Below, in pieces: positions 36,465 to 44,863 of a stretch of 61,073 bases of DNA. The notes beneath the pieces are model-generated. The model was given only the letters and a program-made list of their open reading frames with translations. It was not told the origin of the DNA and did no database searches. Location: positions 1 to 61,073 of the forward strand of contig NZ_SACP01000035.1 of the NCBI RefSeq assembly GCF_004004555.2, read 5' to 3'. This DNA is from Methylobacterium oryzihabitans. Lineage in GTDB: Bacteria > Pseudomonadota > Alphaproteobacteria > Rhizobiales > Beijerinckiaceae. How positions within the stretch are numbered: the first letter of the stretch is position 1; the number at the start of each line of letters is the position of its first letter. Position numbers and translations under genes: made by a program.

Positions 36465-37321
36465 TGGGCGCCCCCGCCTCCCCCCGCCTCGCCGACCCGG
36501 TCCTGCGGGTCGAGCACCTGACGATGCGCTTCGGCGGCCTCGTCGCGGTCAACGACCTGTCGTTCCTCGTCGGGCGCGGCGACATCACCGCGCTGATCGG
36601 CCCGAACGGTGCGGGCAAGACCACGGTCTTCAACTGCATCACCGGCTTCTACAAGCCGACCGAGGGCATGATGACCCTGCGCCAGCCCGGCGGGGCCGAG
36701 TACCTGCTGGAGCGGCTGCCGGGCTATCAGGTCAACCGCCGCGCCCGGGTCGCCCGCACCTTCCAGAACATCCGCCTGTTCACCGGCATGACCGTGCTGG
36801 AGAACCTGCTGGTGGCCCAGCACAACCCCTTGATGCTGGCCTCGGGCTACACCATCGCGGGCCTGCTCGGGCTGCCGGGCTTCCACGCCGCCGAGAAGGC
36901 GGCGATCGCGAAGGCGACGGCGTGGCTGGAGCGCATCAACCTCATCCACCGCGCCGACGACCCGGCCGGCGACCTGCCCTACGGCGACCAGCGCCGGCTG
37001 GAGATCGCCCGGGCGATGTGCACCGACCCGGTGCTGCTGTGCCTCGACGAGCCGGCGGCCGGCCTCAACCCGCGCGAGTCGCTCGAACTCAACACCCTGC
37101 TGCGGGCGATCCGCGACGATCACGACACCTCGGTGCTGCTGATCGAGCACGACATGTCGGTGGTGATGGAGATCTCCGACCACGTCGTGGTGCTCGATTA
37201 CGGCACCAAGATCGCCGACGGCACCCCGGCCGAGATCCAGAGCGACCAGAGCGTCATCGCGGCCTATCTCGGCGTCGAGGACGAGGAGGTGGAGAAGGTC
37301 GAGGAGGAGGTCGGGATATGA
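36464..37321 (+). CDS. livG: ABC transporter ATP-binding protein LivG
   Basis: One of two nucleotide-binding subunits of the Liv-type importer; 285 residues. Walker A GPNGAGKTT at 46-54, Q-loop around TFQNIRLF, signature PYGDQRRLEIARA (a LivG-typical deviation from LSGGQ), Walker B LLCLDEPAAGLNP and the H-loop IEHDMSVVM. The C-terminal end is unusually acidic (VEDEEVEKVEEE). The stop overlaps by four bases (ATGA) the start of a LysE-family gene, which separates livG from livF. Confidence 0.94.
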   Translation: MGAPASPRLADPVLRVEHLTMRFGGLVAVNDLSFLVGRGDITALIGPNGAGKTTVFNCITGFYKPTEGMMTLRQPGGAEYLLERLPGYQVNRRARVARTFQNIRLFTGMTVLENLLVAQHNPLMLASGYTIAGLLGLPGFHAAEKAAIAKATAWLERINLIHRADDPAGDLPYGDQRRLEIARAMCTDPVLLCLDEPAAGLNPRESLELNTLLRAIRDDHDTSVLLIEHDMSVVMEISDHVVVLDYGTKIADGTPAEIQSDQSVIAAYLGVEDEEVEKVEEEVGI

Positions 37322-37932
37322 CGCTCGCCACCTGGCTCGCCTTCGCCGGCACCTCGGCGGTGCTGCTGGTGATCCCCGGGCCGACGATCCTGCTCGTCGT
37401 CTCCTACGCCCTCGGGCGCGGCACCCGGGCGGCCGTGCCGGCCGCCATCGGCGTCGCCCTCGGCGACCTCACCGCGATGACGCTGTCGATCCTCGGGCTC
37501 GGGGCGCTGCTCGCCACCTCGGCCGCCCTGTTCGGCGTGCTCAAGTGGTGCGGCGCCGCCTACCTCGTCTGGCTCGGGTTCAAGCTGTGGCGGGCCGGCG
37601 ACGGCGCGCTGGCGGCGGCGCGGCCGGGCACCGCCCCGGCCCTGCGCATGGCCGCCCATGCCTGGCTCGTCACCGCGCTCAACCCGAAGAGCCTCACCTT
37701 CTTCATCGCCTTCCTGCCGCAGTTCGTCGATCCCGCGGAGCCGTTCCTGTCCCAGATGCTCGTGTTCGAGGCGACCTTCGTCGCCCTCGCCTTCGCCAAC
37801 GCCCTCGGCTACGCGCTCGTCGCCTCGCGGCTGCGCGGCGCCGTCGCCCGGCCCGGGCGCCTGCGGCTGCTCAACCGCCTCGGCGGCTCGCTGCTGATCG
37901 GCGCCGGCATCGCCACCGCGAGGACCGCATGA
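37318..37932 (+). CDS. LysE-family translocator inside the liv operon
   Basis: A 204-residue integral membrane protein of the LysE/RhtB amino-acid exporter family, with six hydrophobic segments. Signatures are GTSAVLLVIPGPTILLVVSY at the N-terminus (the conserved PGP), AIGVALGDLTAMTLSILGLG (GxxxGD) and the LVTALNPKSLTFFIAFLPQF (NPK) motif. LysE/RhtB proteins export basic or neutral amino acids or homoserine lactones. Its ATG overlaps the livG stop and its TGA overlaps the livF start, so it is translated with the importer genes on both sides; an exporter set tightly in an importer operon is unusual. Confidence 0.9.
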   Translation: MTLATWLAFAGTSAVLLVIPGPTILLVVSYALGRGTRAAVPAAIGVALGDLTAMTLSILGLGALLATSAALFGVLKWCGAAYLVWLGFKLWRAGDGALAAARPGTAPALRMAAHAWLVTALNPKSLTFFIAFLPQFVDPAEPFLSQMLVFEATFVALAFANALGYALVASRLRGAVARPGRLRLLNRLGGSLLIGAGIATARTA

Positions 37933-38711
37933 GCGTCGCCGGCATCAACGTCCTGGTGGACGAGACCCGCGCCCGCGCCGCCGGCGCCCGCGCGCCGCTC
38001 CTCACCATCCGCGGGGTGAAGACCTATTACGGCAACATCATCGCCCTGAAGGGGGTCGACCTCGACGTCAACGAGGGCGAGATCGTCACCCTGATCGGCG
38101 CCAACGGGGCCGGCAAGTCGACCCTGATGATGACGATCTTCGGCTCGCCGCGGGCGCGCGAGGGCACGATCACCTATGCGGGCCGCGACATCACCAAGAT
38201 GCCGACCCACGAGATCGCCCGGCTCAACCTCGCGCAGTCGCCGGAGGGACGGCGGATCTTCCCGCGCATGACCGTCTACGAGAACCTCCAGATGGGGGCG
38301 GCGGTCAACGGCGGCGGCCACTTCGCCCAGGACCTCGACAAGGTCTGCACCCTGTTCCCCCGTCTCAAGGAGCGCCTGCACCAGCGCGGCGGAACGATGT
38401 CGGGCGGCGAGCAGCAGATGCTCGCCATCGCCCGCGCCCTGATGAGCCGGCCGCGGCTGCTGCTGCTCGACGAGCCCTCGCTCGGCCTCGCGCCCCTGAT
38501 CGTCAAGCAGATCTTCACCGCCATCAAGGATCTCAACCGCCAGGAGGGCATGACGGTGTTCCTGGTCGAGCAGAACGCCTACCACGCCCTCAAGCTCGCC
38601 CATCGCGGCTACGTGATGGTGACCGGCACGATAACGATGTCGGGCAGCGGCCAGCAGCTCCTCAACGACCCGTCGGTGAAGGCGGCCTACCTCGAAGGGG
38701 GGCGGCACTGA
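37929..38711 (+). CDS. livF: ABC transporter ATP-binding protein LivF
   Basis: Second nucleotide-binding subunit of the Liv-type importer; 260 residues. Walker A GANGAGKST at 57-65, Q-loop LAQSPEGRRIFPRMTVYENL (LivF-typical), signature MSGGEQQMLAIARAL, Walker B LLLLDEPSLGLAP, H-loop VEQNAYHAL. The first 25 residues precede the ABC fold as an extension. Its start overlaps the LysE-like stop by four bases, and its TGA overlaps the next small gene by one base. Together with LivG, LivH, LivM and LivK this makes a complete transporter. Confidence 0.94.
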   Translation: MSVAGINVLVDETRARAAGARAPLLTIRGVKTYYGNIIALKGVDLDVNEGEIVTLIGANGAGKSTLMMTIFGSPRAREGTITYAGRDITKMPTHEIARLNLAQSPEGRRIFPRMTVYENLQMGAAVNGGGHFAQDLDKVCTLFPRLKERLHQRGGTMSGGEQQMLAIARALMSRPRLLLLDEPSLGLAPLIVKQIFTAIKDLNRQEGMTVFLVEQNAYHALKLAHRGYVMVTGTITMSGSGQQLLNDPSVKAAYLEGGRH

Positions 38712-39064
38712 TGCAGGGCATCCTCTACGAGGAGAGCACGATCTGGCTCTTCCTGCTCGTCACCGTGGTCATGGGCGGCTGGATGGCCTGGATGATCGCC
38801 CGCGGCGTCGCGCTCGGCTGGCGGCCGTACTGGCAATGCGTGCTGGCGCTGCTGGTGCTCGGCCTCGCGGTGCGGTTCATCCACTTCGCGCTGTTCGAGG
38901 GCACGCTCCTGTCGCCGCGCTACTACCTCGTCGACACGGTCGTGCTGCTGCTGGTCGGCTCGGCCGGCTTCCGCGCCACCCGCGCCCGGCAGATGACCCG
39001 GCAGTACCGCTGGCTCTACGAGCGGGCGGGCCCGTTCTCCTGGCGCCAGAAGGGCGCCGGCTGA
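38711..39064 (+). CDS. Small membrane protein following livF (DUF6867-like)
   Basis: A 117-residue protein with three predicted hydrophobic segments (IWLFLLVTVVMGGWMAWMIA, VLALLVLGLAVRFIHFALF, VDTVVLLLVGSAGFRATRA) and a charged C-terminus (QMTRQYRWLYERAGPFSWRQ). It resembles the small protein that commonly sits after livF in Hyphomicrobiales (I recall DUF6867, to be verified). Its ATG overlaps the livF TGA, so it is coupled to the transporter. A role as an accessory or assembly subunit is plausible; none is shown. Confidence 0.78.
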   Translation: MQGILYEESTIWLFLLVTVVMGGWMAWMIARGVALGWRPYWQCVLALLVLGLAVRFIHFALFEGTLLSPRYYLVDTVVLLLVGSAGFRATRARQMTRQYRWLYERAGPFSWRQKGAG

Positions 39065-39160
39065 GCGCCGCGACGGTTTCACCGGTTCCGGGGGGAGCGT
39101 GCCCCCGGTCCACGGCCGGCGAACGGCCGTGACGACGTCCGATCCCAGAGGAGTTCACCC

Positions 39161-40288
39161 ATGAAGAGCACGCGACTGGCAGGCCTCGCCCTGGTGGCCG
39201 GCCTCGCCTGGACCGGCACGGCCCAGGCCCAGATCAAGATCGGCGTCGCCGGTCCGATCACCGGCCCCAACGCCGCGTTCGGCGCCCAGCTCAAGAACGG
39301 CGCCGAGCAGGCGGTGGAGGACATCAACAAGGCCGGCGGCATCAACGGCCAGAAGATCGTCCTCGTCGTCGGCGACGACGCCTCCGATCCCAAGCAGGGC
39401 GTCTCGGTGGCCAACAAGTTCGCCGCCGAGGGCGTCAAGGCGGTGGTCGGCCACTTCAATTCGGGCGTGTCGATCCCGGCCTCGGACGTCTACGCCGAGT
39501 CGAACATCATCGAGATCACCCCGGCCTCGACCAACCCGAAATACACCGACCGCAAGCTGTGGAACACCTTCCGCACCTGCGGCCGCGACGACCAGCAGGG
39601 CGCGGTCGCCGGCGCGTGGCTCGCCGAGAAGTTCAAGGGCAAGAACGTCGCCTTCGTGCACGACAAGACCCCCTACGGCCGCGGCCTTGCCGACGAGACC
39701 CTCAAGTCGCTCAAGGCCAAGGGCGGCAAGGACGTGCTGTTCGAGGGCGTGAACCCGGGCGAGAAGGACTATTCCGCCCTCGTCTCGAAGCTGAAGCAGG
39801 CCAAGGTCGACGTGGTCTACTTCGGCGGCCTGCACACCGAGGCCGGCCTGATCGTGCGCCAGATGCGCGACCAGGGCCTCAACGCCCCGCTGATGAGCGG
39901 CGACGGCATCACCGACAAGGAATTCGCCCAGATCGCCGGCCCCGGCGCCGACGGCACGCTGATGACCTTCTCGCCTGACGCCCGCAAGAACCCCAACGCC
40001 AAGGACGTGGTCGCGGCCTTCAAGGCCAAGAACATCGACCCCGAGGCCTACACCCTGTACTCCTACGCCGCTGTGCAGATCCTGAAGCAGGCGATGGAGG
40101 CCACCAAGTCCACCGACGCCAAGAAGGCCGCCGCCTTCATGCACGAGGGCAAGCCGTTCAAGACCGTGATCGGCGACATCTCCTACGACAAGAAGGGTGA
40201 CATCACCCGTCCGGACTACGTGATGTACATGTGGAAGAAGGGCGGCGACGGCCGCATCGACTACACCGGCAACGAGATGACCCAGTAA
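39161..40288 (+). CDS. livK: Branched-chain amino acid-type ABC transporter substrate-binding protein LivK
   Basis: Periplasmic binding protein of 375 residues with a Sec signal peptide (basic start MKSTR, hydrophobic core ending TAQAQ). The mature domain shows KIGVAGPITGPNAAFGAQL, VGDDASDPKQGVSVANKF, VGHFNSGVSIPASDVYAE, TFRTCGRDDQQGAVAG and VAFVHDKTPYGRGLADE, all typical of LivJ/LivK. It lies 96 nt after the small membrane-protein gene, with AGAGGAG before the ATG. A GC-rich hairpin at 40301 follows. Substrate specificity (branched-chain amino acids, or amides) is unknown. Confidence 0.95.
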   Translation: MKSTRLAGLALVAGLAWTGTAQAQIKIGVAGPITGPNAAFGAQLKNGAEQAVEDINKAGGINGQKIVLVVGDDASDPKQGVSVANKFAAEGVKAVVGHFNSGVSIPASDVYAESNIIEITPASTNPKYTDRKLWNTFRTCGRDDQQGAVAGAWLAEKFKGKNVAFVHDKTPYGRGLADETLKSLKAKGGKDVLFEGVNPGEKDYSALVSKLKQAKVDVVYFGGLHTEAGLIVRQMRDQGLNAPLMSGDGITDKEFAQIAGPGADGTLMTFSPDARKNPNAKDVVAAFKAKNIDPEAYTLYSYAAVQILKQAMEATKSTDAKKAAAFMHEGKPFKTVIGDISYDKKGDITRPDYVMYMWKKGGDGRIDYTGNEMTQ

Positions 40289-40300
40289 GTCCGACCCGAT

Positions 40301-40324
40301 CCCCCCGGCCCCGGCGCCGGGGGG
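40301..40324 (+). terminator. GC hairpin after livK
   Basis: CCCCCCGGC, loop of about six nt, GCCGGGGGG, a nine-base-pair stem 12 nt after the livK stop. No T-run follows, so termination might need Rho; it is the likely end of the operon. Confidence 0.6.
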
Positions 40325-40368
40325 AGCCCCCCGCGTGGAATCTTTCCGACGAAGCGGTGCATCCGTCG

Positions 40369-40576
40369 CCAGGGCAATCGCTCTGAAGCGATTGCCCTTG
40401 TTTTCTGCTTGGCCTCAGGCGCCGGCGTTCGCGTCCGCTCACTTGGCTCTCGCTCCGCTTACGCGTTCGAGGGGACATTCGTCCCCTCGAACCCGCTCCG
40501 CGGGTCGCTCTTCGCGCCCGCCATCGAGCGTCGCCCTGCGGGCGACCGCAGGACAATCGCTGAAGCGATTGCTCTG
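40369..40576 (+). repeat. About 209-bp interspersed element, copy A (forward)
   Basis: Begins CCAGGGCAATCGCTCTGAAG and ends near GAAGCGATTGCTCTGC. It includes the perfect 11-bp stem TTCGAGGGGAC, loop ATTC, GTCCCCTCGAA (near 40467-40492), and GCCATCGAGCGTCGCCCTGC. A near-identical copy in inverted orientation lies at 49794-50002. Terminal CAATCGCT(C)TGAAGCGATTG words are themselves small hairpins. Both copies sit in intergenic space. Confidence 0.88.
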
Positions 40577-40756
40577 CATCCGTCGCCGCGGCGACTTGCG
40601 CGCTCCTGCGCGCCAGCCTACATGCACATCCACGCGTTCGATGGCTTCTCGCGCCCGGCTGGTGGCCGAGCCCCGCCGGCCCGGGCGCCTCGCGCAAGAG
40701 TTGAGATGTCGCTCCCGGTACCCCGCCCGCGACGGTAACCCGGGTGGAGAGTGTGG

Positions 40757-41035
40757 ATGGCGAAAGAAGAGTTGATGCAGTTCGACGGTCTCGTGCTCGA
40801 GATCCTGCCGGACGCACGGTACCGCGTGCAGCTCGACCAGGGCCACGAGATCGTGGCCTACACGGCCGGCAAGATGAAGAAGAACCGCATCAAGACTCTG
40901 GCCGGGGATCGGGTCACGGTCGAGATGTCGCCCTACGATCTCGAGAAGGGCCGCCTCGTCTTCCGTCACAAGGACGAGCGCGCCTCGGGCCCGCGCCCGC
41001 CGTTCCGTGGCGGCAGCCAGTTCCGCCGCCGCTGA
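40757..41035 (+). CDS. infA: Translation initiation factor IF-1
   Basis: OB-fold protein that occupies the 30S A site with IF-2 and IF-3. The sequence (92 residues) has the family core FDGLVLEILPDARYRVQLDQ, GHEIVAYTAGKMKKNRIK and LAGDRVTVEMSPYDLEKGRL, with the usual basic residues for 16S rRNA binding. It is about 20 residues longer than the common 72-residue IF-1 because of an Arg/Gly/Pro-rich C-terminal tail (KDERASGPRPPFRGGSQFRR), a feature often seen in a second alphaproteobacterial copy. ATG at 40757 begins MAKEEL; GGAG lies eight bases upstream in GGGTGGAGAG. A terminator follows at 41064. Confidence 0.95.
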   Translation: MAKEELMQFDGLVLEILPDARYRVQLDQGHEIVAYTAGKMKKNRIKTLAGDRVTVEMSPYDLEKGRLVFRHKDERASGPRPPFRGGSQFRRR

Positions 41036-41063
41036 TCGGTTTCCCTCTCGCATGCCTGAACGG

Positions 41064-41096
41064 GCCGGGCCGGATTCGTCCGCTGCCCGGCTTTTT
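41064..41096 (+). terminator. Intrinsic terminator of infA
   Basis: GCCGGGC and inner CGGA, loop TTCG, TCCG, then GCCCGGC followed by TTTTT. A strong stem with a UUCG-type tetraloop and T-run, 28 nt after the infA stop. Confidence 0.93.
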
Positions 41097-41123
41097 GCCG
41101 TCGCCGGCCCACGGAGCCCTGCC

Positions 41124-41807
41124 ATGACGCGCCCGCTGCGGATCGCCCCCTCGATCCTGTCCGCCGACTTCGCCCGCCTCGGCGAGGAGACCCGGGACGT
41201 GGTCGCGGCCGGCGGCGACTGGGTCCATCTCGACGTGATGGACGGGCATTTCGTGCCCAACATCACCTTCGGGCCCGCCGTCGTGAAGGCCCTGCGGCCG
41301 CACACCGACGCGGTGTTCGACGTCCACCTGATGATCGCGCCGGCCGACCCCTATCTCGAAGCCTTCGCCGAGGCGGGGGCCGACGTCATCACGGTGCATG
41401 CCGAGGCCGGGCCGCACCTGCACCGCTCGCTCCAGACCATCCGGGCGCTCGGCAAGCGGGCCGGGGTCGCGCTCAACCCGGGGAGCCCCGCCGCCCTGGT
41501 CGAGCCGGTGCTCGACCTCGCCGACCTCGTCCTGTGCATGACGGTGAATCCGGGCTTCGGCGGCCAGAGCTTCATCGCCTCGGCCTGCGAGACCGTGAGC
41601 CGCGTCAGGGCGATGGTCGGCGGGCGCGACATCGACATCGAGGTCGACGGCGGCGTCACCGCCGAGACGGCGCCCGCCGTGGTGCGGGCCGGCGCCAACG
41701 TGCTGGTCGCCGGCTCCGCCACCTTCAAGGGCGGCCGCGACGCCTATGCCCGCAACATCGCGGCGATCCGGCAGGCGGCCGAGGACGCCAGGAGCGTGTG
41801 GGTCTGA
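41124..41807 (+). CDS. rpe: Ribulose-phosphate 3-epimerase
   Basis: TIM-barrel metal enzyme interconverting ribulose 5-phosphate and xylulose 5-phosphate in the pentose phosphate pathway (and in carbon-assimilation cycles). The 227-residue sequence carries APSILSADFARLGEE, the active-site WVHLDVMDGHFVPNITFG near residue 33, DVHLMIAPADPYL, MTVNPGFGGQSFI and the catalytic-Asp motif IDIEVDGGV with GSATFKG phosphate-binding loop. Full length and unambiguous. It starts 27 nt after the infA terminator, with a GGAGCCCTGCC ribosome site. Confidence 0.97.
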   Translation: MTRPLRIAPSILSADFARLGEETRDVVAAGGDWVHLDVMDGHFVPNITFGPAVVKALRPHTDAVFDVHLMIAPADPYLEAFAEAGADVITVHAEAGPHLHRSLQTIRALGKRAGVALNPGSPAALVEPVLDLADLVLCMTVNPGFGGQSFIASACETVSRVRAMVGGRDIDIEVDGGVTAETAPAVVRAGANVLVAGSATFKGGRDAYARNIAAIRQAAEDARSVWV

Positions 41808-41813
41808 ACGGAC

Positions 41814-41923
41814 TGCTTCGCGACGCGAAGACCGGCTTCGCTCGGGCGTGTGGAGCCGAAGGCCCCACCGCGCGGGCTTCGATCCGATTTTTGGAACTGA
41901 TCGTCCGAAAATCGGATCACAGC
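41814..41923. repeat. Hairpin repeat, inverted counterpart of the copy at 24796
   Basis: GGAGCCGAAGGCCCCACCGC and CGCGGGCTTCGATCCG precede TCCGATTTTTGGA...TCCGAAAATCGGATCA, a stem-loop. The words are those of the repeat at 24796 on the opposite strand. It lies between the convergent rpe and piuC genes and may terminate both. Confidence 0.65.
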
Positions 41924-42600
41924 TCGGCCCAGCGGCGCAGGAGGTTGTGGTAGCAGCTCGTCAGCGCCACCGCCGCCGGGTCGTCGTCGGTGAGCCGGCC
42001 GCGCACCCCGGTGATGCCCTGGTCGAGGTCGAACAGCAGCGCCCGCTGCCCGTCGTCCTTGACCATCGATTGCGACCAGAAGAACGCCGACCAGCGCGAG
42101 CCGCGGGTGATCGGCTCGACCCGGTGCAGCGACGTCGCCGGGTAGACGATCATGTCGCCCGCCGGCAGCTTCACCGCGTGGTGGCCGAAGGTGTCCTTGA
42201 TCACCAGCTCGCCGCCATCGTACTCCTCGGGCGCGGTGAGGAACAGGGTGGTCGAGACGTCGGCCCGCATCCGCATGTTGAGGCCCGGGATCGCCCGCAC
42301 CGCCCCGTCGACGTGGTTGCGAAAGCCCATCCCCACGTCGTAGCGGTTGAACAGCGGCGGCAGCACCCGCAGCGGCAGGGCGGCGGCGTTGAACAGCGGG
42401 CTGCGGCCGAGCGCCCGCAAGATCAGGTCGCCGAGTTCGCGCGCGGTGGCGGAATCCTCGGGGATCTGCAGGTTGTGCTTGGCCCGCGCCGCCTGCGGCC
42501 CGGCGGTGGCGCGGCCGTCGATCCACTCCCCCGCCTCCAGCCGCGCCCGGCAGAGCGCGACCTCGTCGGGGGTGAGGACGCCTGGGACGTGGACGAGCAT
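41917..42600 (-). CDS. piuC: Fe(II)/2-oxoglutarate-dependent hydroxylase of the PiuC/PKHD type
   Basis: Cytoplasmic dioxygenase associated with catecholate/monohydroxamate siderophore uptake; it belongs to the PKHD-type hydroxylases (YbiX/PiuC). The 227-residue protein has the HxD motif at His96-Asp98 (NHVDGAV), the distal His159 (SLHRVEPITRG) and the 2-oxoglutarate-binding Arg167 near WSAFFW, so all catalytic residues are present. It follows the TonB-dependent receptor gene by 7 nt on the same strand; this receptor-piuC-Sel1 association resembles piuA-piuC in pseudomonads. Its 3' end abuts an inverted copy of a hairpin repeat. Confidence 0.92.
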   Translation of the reverse strand: MLVHVPGVLTPDEVALCRARLEAGEWIDGRATAGPQAARAKHNLQIPEDSATARELGDLILRALGRSPLFNAAALPLRVLPPLFNRYDVGMGFRNHVDGAVRAIPGLNMRMRADVSTTLFLTAPEEYDGGELVIKDTFGHHAVKLPAGDMIVYPATSLHRVEPITRGSRWSAFFWSQSMVKDDGQRALLFDLDQGITGVRGRLTDDDPAAVALTSCYHNLLRRWAEL

Positions 42601-42607
42601 GGCGGCC

Positions 42608-44863
42608 TCAGAACCGGGTGCCGAGGCTGACCAGCACCGTGCGGCCGGAGAGCGGCACGGCGCGGGTCGAGAAGGTCGAGCCGTAGTTCAGCGCGTCGGT
42701 GAGGTTGTAGACGTTGACCGCGACCCGGTAGCCGTCCTGCTCGTAGGACACGAGCCCGTCGAGGGAGAAGCTGCCCGGAATGCGGGTGATGTTGTCGCTC
42801 GCCGGGAAGTAGCCGTCGTCGAAGGTGACGCCGCCGCCGACCGTGAGCGTGCCGGGCAGGTTCCAGGCCGACCGGCTCCACACCGAGAGGTCGTAGGTCG
42901 TCCACAGGCTGAACGAATTCTCGGGCACGAACGGCGCCACGTTGCCGCGATTGGCGCCCGACAGGACCTTGCCCTGGAGGTAGGTGTAGCCGGCGAGCAG
43001 GCTCCAGTTCTCGGTCAGCTTGCCGGTGGCGGTGAATTCGAGGCCCTGGACGCGGCGCTTCTCGCCGGCATCGAGCGCGCCGAGGATCAGGCCGCCGGTG
43101 ACCGGGTCGACGTCGAAGCTGTTGCTCTTGTCGACCTTGAACAGCGCGCCGGCGAGGCCGAGCCGGCCGTCGAGGAGCGAGACCTTGGCGCCGGCCTCGT
43201 AGAGGTTGCTCTCCTCGGGCTTGAGGGCGTTGACGCTCGGCACCTCGATGCCGGTGCTGTTGGCGACGTAGGCGCCCTGGGGCGTGAAGCCCTTGGAATA
43301 CGAGATGTAGAAGGTCTGGTCCTTCGACGGCTCCCAGATCGCCGCGACCTTCGGGCTGACCGCGTTCGAGTCGGCGTGGATGCGCGGCCCGAACAGGCCG
43401 GTCGTGGTGGCGGCGTAGCTGCTGGTGAAGCGGTCGTAGCGGAAGCCGCCGAGGATCGAGAACTGGTCGGCGAACCACACCCGGTCGCTCAGGAAATAGC
43501 CGAGATTGGCGCCGTCGCCGACCCGGCGGTTGCGCGGATCGCGCACCAGCGCGTAGCCGGTCGCCGAATGGTCGGGGGTCAGCAGGCGCTGACGGGCCCG
43601 GGTGCCCACCACCGTGGAGTTGATGCGGTCGTCGTTCTGGTAGAACAGGTCGAGTCCGGTCACGACCTCGTGGCGCAGGAATCCGGTGTGGAAGCGGGCG
43701 ATCGCCGTGGTGATGGTCTGGGCACCCCAGGCGTCCTGGTCGAAGGTCTGGCCGCCGCCGGCGCTGTAGGTGACGAGCGGGTTGCGGCCGGCGAAGAAGT
43801 CGTTGACGCAGGCGGTCGGGGGCGTGCCGGTCGGCGCGTTGACGCAGATCGCTGCCGTCGTCGAGAAGGCGCGGTCGTAGAACGACAGCCGCGAATCGTT
43901 CGTCACCGTCAGCCACGGCGCGACCTGCCACTTCATCAGCGAGGTCAGCATGTGGACGTCGGCGACGTCGCGGTCGGTGGCGCGCACGTAGGAGGTCGAG
44001 CGGTCGACGCCGAACTCGGTCAGCGGCCGGGCGTAGCGGTCGCCGGGGCGGCGCACGGTCGGCACGCCGTAATCCGGCGTGCGCTCGCTGTGCTGGTAGA
44101 GGTAGTTCAGGTGCCAGGTCGTGTCGGTGCCGAGGCCGAAGCCGAGCGAGGCGGCGAAGCCCGCCCGGTCCGACTTGACGCGGTCGCGGTCCTGCACGTC
44201 CTGGCGGTGGACCATGCCGTTGAGGCGGATCGCCGTGGTCTCGTCGATGCGCCGGTTGATGTCGAAGGTGCCGCGCGCCGTCGGGCCGCTGCCCCCCACG
44301 CCGTCGACCGCGGTGAAGTCGGTGCGCCCGGCCTTCTTGGTCAGGATGTTGATGGCGCCGCCGGCGGTGCCGAGGCCGAAGGTCTCGGAGGACGGACCCT
44401 TGATGACCTGCACGTCCTCGATGTTGAAGCTGTCGCGGGCGTAGACGCCGAAGTCGCGCAGGCCGTCGAGGTAGATGTCGTTCTTGGCCTGGAAGCCGCG
44501 AATGCGGAACTGGTCGCCGTTGAGCCCGCCATTGCCCTCGCCGGCCGAGACCGTGATGCCCGGCACGTTGCGCAGGGCCTGTTCCAGGGTCGTGGCCTGC
44601 TGCTGGCGGATCACCTCGCCCGGCACCACCGTGATCGCCTGCGGGGTGTCCTGGACCCGGCCCGGCAGCCGCGACAGGCCGGTGCCCTGGTCGAGGGTGT
44701 TGGGCTGGCCGGTGCCCCAGCCGCCGACCTCGATGGTCGAGAGCGCGAGGGTGTCGGGGTCCTGCGCCGCCGCGCCGGTCACGATCGTGCCGAGCGTCGC
44801 CGCGAGGCTCACGCCGAGGGCCGATTGCGTTCCTGAACCGAAGACCGTACCGCGCGCGCTCAT
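42608..44863 (-). CDS. TonB-dependent siderophore receptor (Fiu/PiuA-like)
   Basis: Outer-membrane ferric-siderophore receptor, 751 residues. A signal region ends near TGAAAQ, a plug domain follows (GRVQDTPQAITVVPGEVIRQ, VIKGPSSETFGLGTAGGAIN, the VPGIT...GEGNG loop) and a 22-strand beta-barrel ends in Phe (VLVSLGTRF). TonB-box region near residue 40 (TLALSTIEVGG). It resembles Fiu/PiuA catecholate receptors and is followed by piuC. Expression is expected to be iron-regulated; I could not identify a clear Fur, Irr or RirA site in the 265-nt upstream region. Confidence 0.93.
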   Translation of the reverse strand: MSARGTVFGSGTQSALGVSLAATLGTIVTGAAAQDPDTLALSTIEVGGWGTGQPNTLDQGTGLSRLPGRVQDTPQAITVVPGEVIRQQQATTLEQALRNVPGITVSAGEGNGGLNGDQFRIRGFQAKNDIYLDGLRDFGVYARDSFNIEDVQVIKGPSSETFGLGTAGGAINILTKKAGRTDFTAVDGVGGSGPTARGTFDINRRIDETTAIRLNGMVHRQDVQDRDRVKSDRAGFAASLGFGLGTDTTWHLNYLYQHSERTPDYGVPTVRRPGDRYARPLTEFGVDRSTSYVRATDRDVADVHMLTSLMKWQVAPWLTVTNDSRLSFYDRAFSTTAAICVNAPTGTPPTACVNDFFAGRNPLVTYSAGGGQTFDQDAWGAQTITTAIARFHTGFLRHEVVTGLDLFYQNDDRINSTVVGTRARQRLLTPDHSATGYALVRDPRNRRVGDGANLGYFLSDRVWFADQFSILGGFRYDRFTSSYAATTTGLFGPRIHADSNAVSPKVAAIWEPSKDQTFYISYSKGFTPQGAYVANSTGIEVPSVNALKPEESNLYEAGAKVSLLDGRLGLAGALFKVDKSNSFDVDPVTGGLILGALDAGEKRRVQGLEFTATGKLTENWSLLAGYTYLQGKVLSGANRGNVAPFVPENSFSLWTTYDLSVWSRSAWNLPGTLTVGGGVTFDDGYFPASDNITRIPGSFSLDGLVSYEQDGYRVAVNVYNLTDALNYGSTFSTRAVPLSGRTVLVSLGTRF

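Noticed and set aside
40335..40775. Open frame of 146 codons through the 209-bp element
   Set aside because: Although the peptide is similar in both element copies, it has no ribosome site, is Arg/Ser-rich, and DNA conservation alone explains it.
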